DNA from: an uncultured Lachnospiraceae bacterium
GTDB taxonomy: Bacteria; Bacillota; Clostridia; Lachnospirales; Lachnospiraceae
Length of the DNA: 64,000 nt
Assembly: GCA_934394565.1 (NCBI GenBank)
Contig: CAKRQV010000002.1
Coordinates: forward strand, 142,915 to 206,914
Reading direction: 5' to 3'
Position 1 is the stretch's first letter. Every line of letters begins with the position of its first letter. The translations under genes were made by a program, and so were the position numbers. The notes beneath the pieces are model-generated. The model did not search any database and was not told the DNA's origin. It saw only the letters and a list, made by a program, of their open reading frames with translations. Positions 9,047 to 17,130 of this stretch are shown one piece after another.

Positions 9047-10978
9047 TTATGCATTTACGGCAAGACCTGTATACAGCTGATAATATCTGCCCTTCTGGGC
9101 GATCAGTTCCTCATGGTTGCCTCGTTCAATGATACGTCCCTGCTCCAGAACCATAATGCAGTCACTGTTACGGATCGTAGACAGTCTGTGGGCAATGACA
9201 AAGGTCGTTCTGCCCGCCATCAGTTTATCCATACCATCCTGTACCAGACGCTCAGTACGGGTATCGATAGAGCTTGTGGCCTCATCCAGGATCAGTACCG
9301 GCGGATCAGCGATCGCTGCTCTGGCAATAGCAAGAAGCTGTCGCTGGCCCTGGCTTAAATTGGCACCGTCGTTGTGCAGTACCGTGTTGTACCCCTCCGG
9401 CAGACGGCTGATAAAGCCATCAGCATTGGCCAGACGGGCTGCTGCATAAACCTCTTCGTCAGTTGCATCCAGCTTACCATAACGGATATTTTCCATAACT
9501 GTTCCTGTAAACAGATGCGTATCCTGCAATACGATGCCCAGAGACCGTCTGAGGTCGTGTTTCTTAATCTTGTTCAAATTAATACCATCGTAGCGGATTT
9601 TACCATCGTTGATATCATAAAATCTGGTGATTAGATTAATGATCGTGGTCTTTCCGGCACCGGTGGAACCAACAAAAGCGATCTTCTGTCCAGGTTTTGC
9701 ATACAGCTGAATGTCATGCAGCACTACCTTGTCCGGCACATAACCAAAGTCCACGTTTTCAAAGGCCATATCGCCCTGCATCGGAATATAATCCACGCTG
9801 CCATCTTCCTGATGGGTATGCTTCCATGCCCATTTCCCGGTTCTTTCGGTTGTTTCTTCCAGCTTACCGTCTGTCCCTTCTTTTGCATTGACCAGTGTGA
9901 CATATCCTTCATCTACCTCCGGCTTTTCATCTAGGAGCTTAAAGATACGGTCTGCACCGGCCAGTGCCATGACGATGGCATTGAGCTGCTGGCTGATCTG
10001 GTTGATCGGTCCATTGAAGCTCTTATTGAATGTCAGAAAACTTGCAAGTTTGCCAAGGGTCAGACCGCCAAAGCTGCAGATAGCCATGATACCGCCGACA
10101 ATGGCGATCAGTACATAGCTGATGTTACCGATCTGTGCGTTGACCGGCATCAGGATATTGGCAAACCCGTTGGCATTTTTGGCACTGTCAAACAGCTGGT
10201 CATTCAGTTCATTAAAATGATCGATACTCTGCTCTTCATGGCAGAAAACCTTAATGACCTTCTGACCTTCCATATGTTCCTCGATATAACCGTTGACTTT
10301 ACCGAGGTCTCTCTGCTGTGCCAGGAAATACCTGCCGCTTAAGCCCGCCAGTTTCTTGGTGACAGCCAGCATAATGCCGACCATCACAAGCGTCAGAAAT
10401 GTCAGCGGAACGCTTAAGATAAACATGCAGACCACAACACTGATGATCGTGACACCACTGTTGATAAACTGCGGAATACTCTGGCTGATCATCTGACGCA
10501 GTGTATCAATATCGTTCGTATAGATTGACATGATATCACCATGGGAATGGGTATCAAAGTAAGAGATCGGCAGGGATTCCATATGATCGAACAGTGTATC
10601 TCGAAGCTGTCTCAATGTACCCTGCGATACCACAACCATAATCTGATTATACACCAGCGCAGACACTACGCCAAGGGCATAAAAAACGGCTACCCGCAAA
10701 ATAGCGGCCGTCAGCGGGCCAAAATCCGGTGTCTTACTGTCAAGCATCGGTGTAATATACACATCGATCAGATCCTGCATAAACATCGTACCCTGTACAT
10801 TGCAGAGTACACCGACAAAGATCAGAATAATAACCACGACCATCTGCGGGCCGTACAGATGCATCAGATAACCGAGCAGTCTCTTAAACACACCACCGGC
10901 ATTGTCTACCTTTGGACGTGGACCCATATTCCGTCTGCCGCCCGGGCCTTTAAATTCTTTTGCTCTTTCTTCAGCCAT
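9047..10978 (-). CDS. Heterodimeric ABC exporter, catalytically competent subunit
   Basis: The 643-residue fused membrane/ATPase half-transporter has a charged N-terminus (residues 1-35), six predicted membrane segments (about 40-330), a charged insert (about 355-405), then the nucleotide-binding domain: Walker A GSTGAGKTT, signature LSQGQRQ, Walker B VLILDEATSSID with the catalytic Glu, and switch His in IAHRLST. It overlaps its partner by one base (TAATG). The partner has a degenerate site, so the two should form an asymmetric exporter like LmrCD or BmrCD. Such pumps export drugs or lipophilic compounds; the substrate is unknown. The MarR gene at the operon head suggests induction by a ligand. 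Confidence 0.9.
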   Translation of the reverse strand: MAEERAKEFKGPGGRRNMGPRPKVDNAGGVFKRLLGYLMHLYGPQMVVVIILIFVGVLCNVQGTMFMQDLIDVYITPMLDSKTPDFGPLTAAILRVAVFYALGVVSALVYNQIMVVVSQGTLRQLRDTLFDHMESLPISYFDTHSHGDIMSIYTNDIDTLRQMISQSIPQFINSGVTIISVVVCMFILSVPLTFLTLVMVGIMLAVTKKLAGLSGRYFLAQQRDLGKVNGYIEEHMEGQKVIKVFCHEEQSIDHFNELNDQLFDSAKNANGFANILMPVNAQIGNISYVLIAIVGGIMAICSFGGLTLGKLASFLTFNKSFNGPINQISQQLNAIVMALAGADRIFKLLDEKPEVDEGYVTLVNAKEGTDGKLEETTERTGKWAWKHTHQEDGSVDYIPMQGDMAFENVDFGYVPDKVVLHDIQLYAKPGQKIAFVGSTGAGKTTIINLITRFYDINDGKIRYDGINLNKIKKHDLRRSLGIVLQDTHLFTGTVMENIRYGKLDATDEEVYAAARLANADGFISRLPEGYNTVLHNDGANLSQGQRQLLAIARAAIADPPVLILDEATSSIDTRTERLVQDGMDKLMAGRTTFVIAHRLSTIRNSDCIMVLEQGRIIERGNHEELIAQKGRYYQLYTGLAVNA

Positions 10979-12741
10979 TACTGCTCACCTCCCTGTTCCA
11001 CATCAAAATCTCCGGAACCGGATGTCTGAGATTCATAGACATCTCTGTAGATTTCATTGTTTTTCAGCAGTTCCTCATGCGTACCGTATCCATTGATATG
11101 TCCGTCATCCATGACAATAATATGGTCTGCAGCCTCAATACTGGATACTCGCTGGGCGATAATAATCTTTGTCGTACCCGGAATATGTGTGGCCATTGCT
11201 TTACGGATATTGGCATCTGTTGCCGTATCGACCGCACTGGTACTGTCATCCAAGATCAGGATCTTCGGATTTTTCAGCAGAGCTCTGGCAATACAGAGTC
11301 TCTGTTTCTGACCGCCGGATACATTCGTACCACCCTGTTCGATATAGGTATTATACCCATCCGGGAAACGGTTGATAAATTCATCTGCACAGGCCAGACG
11401 ACAGGCTTCCTTGCATTCTTCATCCGTGGCGTCTTTATTTCCCCATTTCAGGTTGTTTAAGATCGTGCCAGAAAACAGCACATTTTTCTGCAGGACCATA
11501 GCGACCGTATTACGCAGTGTTTCCAGATCATATGTCCGCACATCCTTACCGCCGACATACACGGCACCCTCAGATACATCGTACAGACGGCTGATCAGAT
11601 TGACCAGCGAAGATTTGGAAGAACCTGTACCACCGATGATGCCGATGGTCTCACCGGATTTGATATCCAGATTGATATCCTGCAGCACATATTTGTCACT
11701 GCCTTTATGGTACGCAAACTTTACATGATCAAAGCGGATACTGCCATCCGGGATCTCAAAGCCCGGATGCTCCGGATTAACCAGATTAGCCTTTTCCGAA
11801 AGCACCTCTGCCACACGCTTTGCACTGGCTCCACTCATTGTGACCATAACAAAGACCATGGACAGCATCATCAGGCTCATCAGAATATTCATACAGTATG
11901 CCAAAAGGCTCATCAGCTCACCTGTCGTCAGCGTATTCTGCACGATCATCTGTGCACCCAGCCAGGATAACAGCAGGATGCAGGCATATACCGTCAGCAT
12001 CATCATTGGCATATTCGCCACAACAATGCGCTCTGCATGTACAAACATCCGGTATACATTTTCACAGGCCTTGTGGAAGCGGTTTTTCTCATAATCTTCA
12101 CGGACATATGCTTTTACCACACGAATGGATGATACATTTTCCTGCACACTTGCATTTAAGTCATCGTACTTTTTAAATGTCTGTTCAAAATACTTTGCTG
12201 CCTTCGGAATCATGATTCCCAGCACGCACCCAAGCAAAATAACCGCTACCAGATAAATGGAAGCCAGCTTCGCATTGATCAGAAATGCCATGATCATCGC
12301 ACAGATCAGACTGAACGGTGCCCGGACAAACATACGCAGAAGCATCTGGTACGCATTCTGCAGGTTTGTTACATCCGTTGTCATACGAGTGACCAGACCG
12401 GCTGTACTGTATTTATCAATATTGGAAAAGGAAAATGTCTGGATATTTTTATACATCGACCTTCTTAAATTTCTGGCAAATCCTGCGGAAGCCTCCGCAC
12501 CAAACTTACCACCCAGCACTCCAAACAAAAGACCACAGAACGCAGCCACAATCATCAGTGCACCAACCATATAAATATGCTTCATATTTCCCGCATTGAC
12601 ACCATCATCAATGATCGATGCCATCAGAAGCGGAATAATCATCTCGAACACAACTTCCATGATCATACATAACGGTGTCAGGATCGAGACCTTTTTGAAC
12701 TCTTTTATTTCACCTGCAAGAGTTTTCAGCATGGCAATCAC
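10978..12741 (-). CDS. Heterodimeric ABC exporter, degenerate-site subunit
   Basis: The 587-residue half-transporter has six membrane segments (about 15-310) and a nucleotide-binding domain. The active-site motifs deviate from consensus. Walker A is GGTGSSKSS, with Ser for the last Gly. Walker B is ILILDDSTSAVD, with Asp for the catalytic Glu. The H-loop is IIAQRVSS, with Gln for His. The signature VSGGQKQ is intact. This is the usual pattern of the non-hydrolysing subunit in heterodimeric type IV exporters. It overlaps marR by 4 nt (ATGA) upstream and the competent subunit by 1 nt downstream, so the three genes form one tightly coupled operon. Confidence 0.9.
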   Translation of the reverse strand: MIAMLKTLAGEIKEFKKVSILTPLCMIMEVVFEMIIPLLMASIIDDGVNAGNMKHIYMVGALMIVAAFCGLLFGVLGGKFGAEASAGFARNLRRSMYKNIQTFSFSNIDKYSTAGLVTRMTTDVTNLQNAYQMLLRMFVRAPFSLICAMIMAFLINAKLASIYLVAVILLGCVLGIMIPKAAKYFEQTFKKYDDLNASVQENVSSIRVVKAYVREDYEKNRFHKACENVYRMFVHAERIVVANMPMMMLTVYACILLLSWLGAQMIVQNTLTTGELMSLLAYCMNILMSLMMLSMVFVMVTMSGASAKRVAEVLSEKANLVNPEHPGFEIPDGSIRFDHVKFAYHKGSDKYVLQDINLDIKSGETIGIIGGTGSSKSSLVNLISRLYDVSEGAVYVGGKDVRTYDLETLRNTVAMVLQKNVLFSGTILNNLKWGNKDATDEECKEACRLACADEFINRFPDGYNTYIEQGGTNVSGGQKQRLCIARALLKNPKILILDDSTSAVDTATDANIRKAMATHIPGTTKIIIAQRVSSIEAADHIIVMDDGHINGYGTHEELLKNNEIYRDVYESQTSGSGDFDVEQGGEQ

Positions 12742-13208
12742 TCCTTTACATTTTGTTTGATTTTATCTATAACACGAAGAAAAGTTTCCATCTCCTCTTC
12801 CGTGATGTTTTTCTGTAACTGCAGATTATCCTGTCGCATCTGGGAGCCCATCTGCTCTTCATACTTTCTGCCCATATCCGTCAATACCAACTGTTTGAGT
12901 CTGGCATCCCTGGGCACACTGATCCGGGTAATAAATCCCTTTTGCTCCATCAGCTTGATAATCCCGGTAACTGTTGATCTCGTGATTCCAAACTCATTCT
13001 CAATATCTTTCTGAAAAACCTCTTTTCCTTCATTCATCGAAAGATAGTGAAGAATCCATCCGTTCATCACCGTCAGCTGGTCATAGTCATACCTCTTACC
13101 AATGGCCAGCATATTTCTGTACAGAATATTGTCCAGCTCATGAATCAGCTTTCCAATATGCACCGTTTTGTCCGTCCGTTCATCTGACGGGCACTTCTCA
13201 CACCTCAT
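12738..13208 (-). CDS. MarR-family transcriptional regulator
   Basis: The 156-residue winged-helix protein has a MarR layout: helix block YDQLTVMNGWILHYLSM, recognition region FGITRSTVTGIIKLMEQKGF and wing SVPRDARLKQLVLTDMG (residues about 45-120). It starts at ATG 13208 after AAAGGAGGT. The N-terminus MRCEKCP carries two cysteines that could sense redox or metal, but that is speculation. It overlaps the ABC gene by 4 nt, so it probably controls exporter expression and its own. A striking tandem array of palindrome-like 15-mers lies between its promoter and start codon and is the likely operator. Confidence 0.9.
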   Translation of the reverse strand: MRCEKCPSDERTDKTVHIGKLIHELDNILYRNMLAIGKRYDYDQLTVMNGWILHYLSMNEGKEVFQKDIENEFGITRSTVTGIIKLMEQKGFITRISVPRDARLKQLVLTDMGRKYEEQMGSQMRQDNLQLQKNITEEEMETFLRVIDKIKQNVKE

Positions 13209-13270
13209 AACATACCTCCTTTCCGCAACATTTCATTTCCGTATGCTCTACAACATACCTGTCACACAAC

Positions 13271-13345
13271 AGTCGCCAAACGATTTGTTCGCATCCAAAC
13301 TGTTCGTCAGCGAATTGTTTGTATGCAAATTGTTCGTGTACGAAC
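13271..13345 (-). repeat. Five 15-bp imperfect palindromic tandem repeats, probable MarR operator array
   Basis: Plus-strand units read AGTCGCCAAACGATT, TGTTCGCATCCAAAC, TGTTCGTCAGCGAAT, TGTTTGTATGCAAAT and TGTTCGTGTACGAAC, head to tail with no gaps. Each has the dyad shape GTTYG-N5-CRAAY; the promoter-proximal unit (13332-13345) is a perfect palindrome and the distal one is the most degenerate. The array starts 2 bp downstream of the -10 box, so bound repressor would block initiation and early elongation. A 15-bp period places successive sites on different helix faces. Confidence 0.75.
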
Positions 13346-13347
13346 TA

Positions 13348-13376
13348 ATAATACGCACCTCTGTTTTACATGTCAA
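13348..13376 (-). promoter_or_regulatory. SigA-type promoter of the marR-ABC operon
   Basis: Minus-strand TTGACA (13371-13376) and TATTAT (13348-13353) are separated by 17 bp. The strong promoter followed at once by the operator-like array fits a repressed, inducible operon. The leader to marR is about 130 nt. Confidence 0.8.
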
Positions 13377-13460
13377 CACTTTCATATTTTTTTCACATTT
13401 TATTTGTCCCCTCTAACTTCTACTGCCATCCGTCAATCGCTCCACCGCCTTTCAAAGTCA

Positions 13461-13686
13461 GGAAGCGTCGCGAAAATGCCCGGGGCCGGTGAGGTGTCCT
13501 ATGTGTTTTCAAACGATTCAAAGTGCGCTCTTAGCTTCGATGAGATCCCGTGCCTACGTAAACTTATGCGCGAGCCCGCTTATGCGGCGCATTAGTTGCA
13601 GTTGGCACGTAGCTCAGCGAAGCGTTGCACTTGTTTGAAAACACATAGGACACCTCACCGGTCCCGGGCATTTTCGTGACGCTTCC
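13461..13686. repeat. Long inverted-repeat element A (226 bp, structured core)
   Basis: Arms 13461-13514 and 13633-13686 (54 nt each) are reverse complements except for two positions, both of which would be G-U pairs in a plus-strand RNA. The core of 118 nt (13515-13632) folds further: GCTTCG with CGAAGC, CGTGCC with GGCACG, ATGCGC with GCGCAT, and a terminal CCGC-TTAT-GCGG hairpin. Left flank TCAAAGTCAG and right flank CGTCC resemble the flanks of elements B-D. It ends 11 bp from the stop codon of the minus-strand methyltransferase gene. No protein is credible here. It could act as terminator, RNA stabiliser, structured RNA or mobile element. Confidence 0.8.
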
Positions 13687-13697
13687 GTCCTTCTATT

Positions 13698-14423
13698 CTA
13701 TTTCTTTGTAAACTCGTAAATTGCAATTCCCGCCGCCAGCGAAAGATTCAAGGAATCAATATGCTCCGTATGCCGTATCCGCACACTCTGCCCTTCCTCC
13801 TGAAACCACTCCGGCAGCCCCGTCGCCTCATTTCCAAAAATCAAAGCATACTTCTTTTCACGATCCCGCTTAAGCTGATCCAGCCCCACAGAGCCCTCCA
13901 GCATAAACGGATACATTTCCCGCCCGTCTCCGAACTCTGCTTTATACGCTTCAAAACTGTCAAAATACTGAAAATGCAGCTGAAACAGCGATCCCATAGA
14001 AGCCCGCACTGTCTTCGGATGGCAAATGGCCGCCCCCGGGCGGATGATTGCCAGATCCGGGATACCGAAACCAACCGCTGTACGGATGATCGTCCCAAGA
14101 TTGCCCATATCGCTCGGATTCACCAGCACGATATGCGGTCTGTCCGCTTCCAGAACCGTCTCGTGCTTTCTAAACACGCCGACCACCAGACAGTTTTCCT
14201 TGTCCCGGATCCGCTGGATCACTTTGTCTGCCTGTTCGCAGGGAATCCCCTGCTTTTTACACAGTGCGATCAGCTTCTCCCGGATGGCTTCCGATGTCTG
14301 GGAATGATATAAGACCTCGATTGCCTCCTCCGGCCTGTTCTCGATCAGTTCAAAGGTCGGGAACGGACCGAAGCTGTAGGAATATTCCGCTTTTTCATTA
14401 TAACGCTTGTACTGTAACTGCAT
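13698..14423 (-). CDS. SpoU/TrmH-family RNA 2'-O-methyltransferase
   Basis: The 241-residue protein has the three SPOUT motifs in its second half: motif 1 LVNPSDMGNLGTIIRTAVGF (catalytic Arg in RTA), motif 2 ALIFGNEATGLP and motif 3 IDSLNLSLAAGIAIYEF, which form the trefoil-knot SAM site. The N-terminal 90 residues resemble the substrate-binding part of TrmH-like enzymes. The target could be tRNA Gm18 or a rRNA ribose; the sequence does not decide. The gene follows the GH25-type gene by 8 nt and is probably co-transcribed with it. Long inverted-repeat element A lies immediately behind its stop codon. Confidence 0.88.
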   Translation of the reverse strand: MQLQYKRYNEKAEYSYSFGPFPTFELIENRPEEAIEVLYHSQTSEAIREKLIALCKKQGIPCEQADKVIQRIRDKENCLVVGVFRKHETVLEADRPHIVLVNPSDMGNLGTIIRTAVGFGIPDLAIIRPGAAICHPKTVRASMGSLFQLHFQYFDSFEAYKAEFGDGREMYPFMLEGSVGLDQLKRDREKKYALIFGNEATGLPEWFQEEGQSVRIRHTEHIDSLNLSLAAGIAIYEFTKK

Positions 14424-14431
14424 CGTTATCT

Positions 14432-16192
14432 CTACTTTCTCGTGGATGATTTGGCAATGAAACCTGTATAGGTCTTGCTGCCCTTCTTATACTGTACCTT
14501 GTACCATTCTTTGTTCTTCTTGTCTCTGGTTCTGTAGATCACCTTAAGAGACGCGTTTTTGGATACACTGACTACTTTTTTATAAGAAGTACCGGCATAT
14601 TTTCTGATCTTATCCGACTTTTTTGCATTTACTGTCCAGCTCTCCGCTGTCGTACCACCGGAGGTTTCCTTGTATTTCGAATAGGTCACGCGGTTGCCGA
14701 TCTTGCTGAAAGCACGCACTTTGAAATAGTAGATCATATTGCGTTCCAGTGACGGCTTGGTGTAGCTGCAGTTGCTGCCGCCCTGTACTGTGGCAACCTT
14801 TTTGTACTTGCCATTCTTGGCATTGCTCATGTAGATTTCATAGCCGGTAGCTCCGGAAGTCTTATTCCAGGAAAGTGTTACCGTATTGTCTGTATATCCT
14901 GTCTTTCTGACATTGCCCACATTGCTGACCACCGGATTCAGTCGCTTGGCCAATACAAAGCCCTTATACTGTTTTCCGCCGCTCTTATAGATCACACGGA
15001 TCCATGTATTGCTGCCGGAACCGGTCACTCCGTAAGCCGTCACCTTGGCATTTTTACTTAACTTTTTCACCTGTTTTGCCGACGTCTTCGCGGATGAACG
15101 GATGGCTACAGACTTATTGGCTTTCATCGTACCGAGAGCTGTAGTGTACGGATCATCAGACGGTGTGACTGTATTGCTGCCTGCAGGGGTGATGGTGTTG
15201 TTTGTATTGTTATTTGTTGTATTGTTTGTTGTATTGTTTGTTGTATTGTTTGTTGTATTGTTTGTTGTATTATTTGTCGTATTTGTTGTGCTGTCCGGTG
15301 TAACACTCGGTGTATTGGTCGGATTGGAATCAGCCTGCTGCAATCTGGCATATCCTATACGGATGATCGCATACTCAATACCGGCCGCCTTTGCCTTTTT
15401 GAAATCCACCGTTCCCTGATGATAGGACACATCCATACCATAAACGATTTTTTTACCGGTCTGCTCTTTGCCGTGGTTAATAGTATTTCCAGTGAACGGA
15501 CTTTGGGTTGTATAATTATTATTCTCACCCACAATGCCAGCACCGGCAAAGCGTCCATCTGAAGCAGAAGTATACATCACATCCATGTCCACCTTGGCAT
15601 TGATTCCCGGAACTTTTCCGCTGTCCGCATACTGCCACAGCTCATATGCACCACTATAAGAATATTTTGAATCGTTCAGGTGATTGTTATAACGGGCGAT
15701 CCACATCTGATATTTACTGTCAATAGTTCTGTAATCAATAGAGCTGAGGATTTTGGAAATAGAACCATAAAACATGGCAGAATATCCTCTGGCCTGTACT
15801 GTATCACAAAATGCCGTAGCCACGTTTGTCCACGCCGCTTTGGATAATTTTGCCTTGGCCAGTTTTCCCGGATAGGACTTGCCGTTCAGTGTATAATATC
15901 CACATTCTGCATCGTATACAACAGGAAGATCCAATGCCTCACCATTCAGATTGGTCATCACAAAATTAGCTTCATACTGTGCTTCCTGTACATTCGTCGC
16001 CTGTGAATAGAAATACACACCTACTTTTAATCCTGCAGCTTTTGCATCTGCAATATATGTTTTGTACTTACGATCTAATGCCACATTATGATTCACTGTC
16101 GTATCCGCAGATACCGTAGCCTGTCCTATAATTGTCGAAACAGCTACTGCCAGACCTGCCAGCAAAATCAGCAACTTTTTACCTTTCTTCAC
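14432..16192 (-). CDS. Secreted cell-wall protein with rearranged (permuted) GH25 lysozyme domain, SH3-like and Fn3 domains
   Basis: The 586-residue protein starts at GTG 16192 (AGGAGG upstream) with a signal peptide ending near TVSA (about 29). Residues about 35-210 match the later part of a GH25 muramidase: DAKAAGLKVGVYFYSQA, LPVVYDAECGYY, YSAMFYG, YELWQYADSGKVPGI. The family's first segment, with catalytic-site Asp (GMDVSYHQGTVDFKKAKAAG), appears only afterwards, at about 250-290. A Thr/Asn-rich linker (about 295-345), an SH3-like repeat, an Fn3 domain (about 425-515) and a second SH3-like repeat follow. All GH25 pieces are present, but in permuted order. Likely roles are peptidoglycan hydrolysis or wall binding; activity is uncertain. 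Confidence 0.8.
   Translation of the reverse strand: MKKGKKLLILLAGLAVAVSTIIGQATVSADTTVNHNVALDRKYKTYIADAKAAGLKVGVYFYSQATNVQEAQYEANFVMTNLNGEALDLPVVYDAECGYYTLNGKSYPGKLAKAKLSKAAWTNVATAFCDTVQARGYSAMFYGSISKILSSIDYRTIDSKYQMWIARYNNHLNDSKYSYSGAYELWQYADSGKVPGINAKVDMDVMYTSASDGRFAGAGIVGENNNYTTQSPFTGNTINHGKEQTGKKIVYGMDVSYHQGTVDFKKAKAAGIEYAIIRIGYARLQQADSNPTNTPSVTPDSTTNTTNNTTNNTTNNTTNNTTNNTTNNNTNNTITPAGSNTVTPSDDPYTTALGTMKANKSVAIRSSAKTSAKQVKKLSKNAKVTAYGVTGSGSNTWIRVIYKSGGKQYKGFVLAKRLNPVVSNVGNVRKTGYTDNTVTLSWNKTSGATGYEIYMSNAKNGKYKKVATVQGGSNCSYTKPSLERNMIYYFKVRAFSKIGNRVTYSKYKETSGGTTAESWTVNAKKSDKIRKYAGTSYKKVVSVSKNASLKVIYRTRDKKNKEWYKVQYKKGSKTYTGFIAKSSTRK
15190..15291 (-). repeat. 12-bp tandem repeat encoding a Thr-Asn linker
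   Basis: The plus strand repeats TTGTTGTATTGT-like units about seven times, encoding (TNNT)n on the minus strand. It lies in frame inside the GH25-type gene between the GH25 pieces and the SH3-like domain. Such a linker is probably flexible and exposed, and its copy number may vary between strains by slippage. Confidence 0.85.
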
Positions 16193-16225
16193 TTTTTAAC
16201 CTCCTCTTATTGCATAGCTATGGCA

Positions 16226-16254
16226 AGTATACCACAGGCTCGAAAAGCAGACAA
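16226..16254 (-). promoter_or_regulatory. SigA-type promoter of the GH25-type gene
   Basis: Minus-strand TTGTCT (16249-16254) and TATACT (16226-16231) are 17 bp apart, about 30 nt before the GTG start and its AGGAGG. It is divergent from the promoter at 16341. The space between them shows no other feature. Confidence 0.7.
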
Positions 16255-16340
16255 GAAAATTGTTACAAATCTTTTTCTTTTGTTTTACTTTTTACACGCA
16301 TACCCTCTGTCACAAATTCTTCAGCAGGAAAAAAGATCTC

Positions 16341-16369
16341 TTGTTTATCCTGATGAAGTCGGTTATAAT
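16341..16369 (+). promoter_or_regulatory. SigA-type promoter of the ureidoglycolate-lyase-like gene
   Basis: TTGTTT (16341-16346) and TATAAT (16364-16369) have a 17-bp spacer, and the gene starts at 16419 after AAGGGAGG. Confidence 0.65.
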
Positions 16370-16418
16370 TCTATTATAAAAAGTGACTGTCTGCACCAGA
16401 TAGTCAAGGGAGGTTTTT

Positions 16419-16907
16419 ATGCGAGAAATCAAAGCAACCAGAATCACCGCTGCTGATTTTGCCCCATATGGTACGTTCTGCTCCATGACAGAGCCGGAGG
16501 GCTATGCGCTGCAGGGTGAGATCCACAGTTTTTATCCGGACCGTATCTTTGGTTCCTGTGTGGGAAGTCTCGGCTTCTCTCCGATCGCCGTTAAAAAGGA
16601 CGACCGCGTGATCAAAGCAGCCGAATACCACACGACGACATGGGAGGGCATCGTGGCCCTTGATGACGATATGCTGATCCATGTCGCTCCGGCTTCCGGC
16701 GGCACTCCGGTACCTGAGCTTGCCAAAGCTTTTATTGTTCCGAAAGGAACCATGGTCAAGTTAAATGCAGCCATCTGGCATCTTTGCCCAATGCCGGTCC
16801 ATAATGACGTTCTGCATGCTATGATCATTCTGCCGGAATGTACATACGCCAACGACTGTACAGTCGTTGACTTTGAAGAAAAAGACTGGTTCCGGATTGT
16901 TTTATAA
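16419..16907 (+). CDS. Ureidoglycolate lyase-like cupin protein
   Basis: The 162-residue protein resembles the AllA (ureidoglycolate lyase/hydrolase) fold. It has an N-terminal DFAPYGTFC block, central HIAP-like LIHVAPASGGTPVP, and AFIVPKGTMVKLNAAIWHLCP, where the VPxGxxV and WH positions match the family. AllA releases glyoxylate and urea from ureidoglycolate during allantoin breakdown. No other purine-catabolic gene is adjacent, so the actual substrate may be another small ureide or sugar-like acid. It starts at ATG 16419 with AAGGGAGG. It is monocistronic and faces purB across a shared terminator. Confidence 0.6.
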   Translation: MREIKATRITAADFAPYGTFCSMTEPEGYALQGEIHSFYPDRIFGSCVGSLGFSPIAVKKDDRVIKAAEYHTTTWEGIVALDDDMLIHVAPASGGTPVPELAKAFIVPKGTMVKLNAAIWHLCPMPVHNDVLHAMIILPECTYANDCTVVDFEEKDWFRIVL

Positions 16908-16982
16908 TGTAAATCGTTACATGGTGCAGGAAGTATAACCTGAAATCCATCAGGTTCACCGCAAACTTACGAGATTCTATAT

Positions 16983-17036
16983 AAGAACAGATGCCGTCTG
17001 GCCACCATTTTCGGTGTTCAGACGGCATCTGTTCTT
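16983..17036. terminator. Bidirectional terminator between the lyase-like gene and purB
   Basis: AAGAACAGATGCCGTCTG (16983-17000) is the exact reverse complement of 17019-17036, an 18-bp stem with an 18-nt loop and TTCTTTTC after it on the plus strand. It separates convergent genes. The 90 nt between it and the purB stop show nothing further. Confidence 0.8.
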
Positions 17037-17130
17037 TTCTACTTATGTGCAACGAGCCCAAGCCCATGCTTATGCCAGACCCTGGCGGCTGCTGTGGAGA
17101 TTCAGGCTGTTCTTCTGCACTCAGACAGTA

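Noticed and set aside
13271..13345. CRISPR array
   Set aside because: Units are contiguous 15-mers without spacers and no cas gene is present; a regulator-operator array fits better.
13461..13686. Insertion-sequence remnant or transposase gene within long inverted-repeat elements
   Set aside because: No transposase-like frame exists inside any of the four elements, and arms differ between copies, unlike true IS ends. A non-autonomous mobile origin is still possible.
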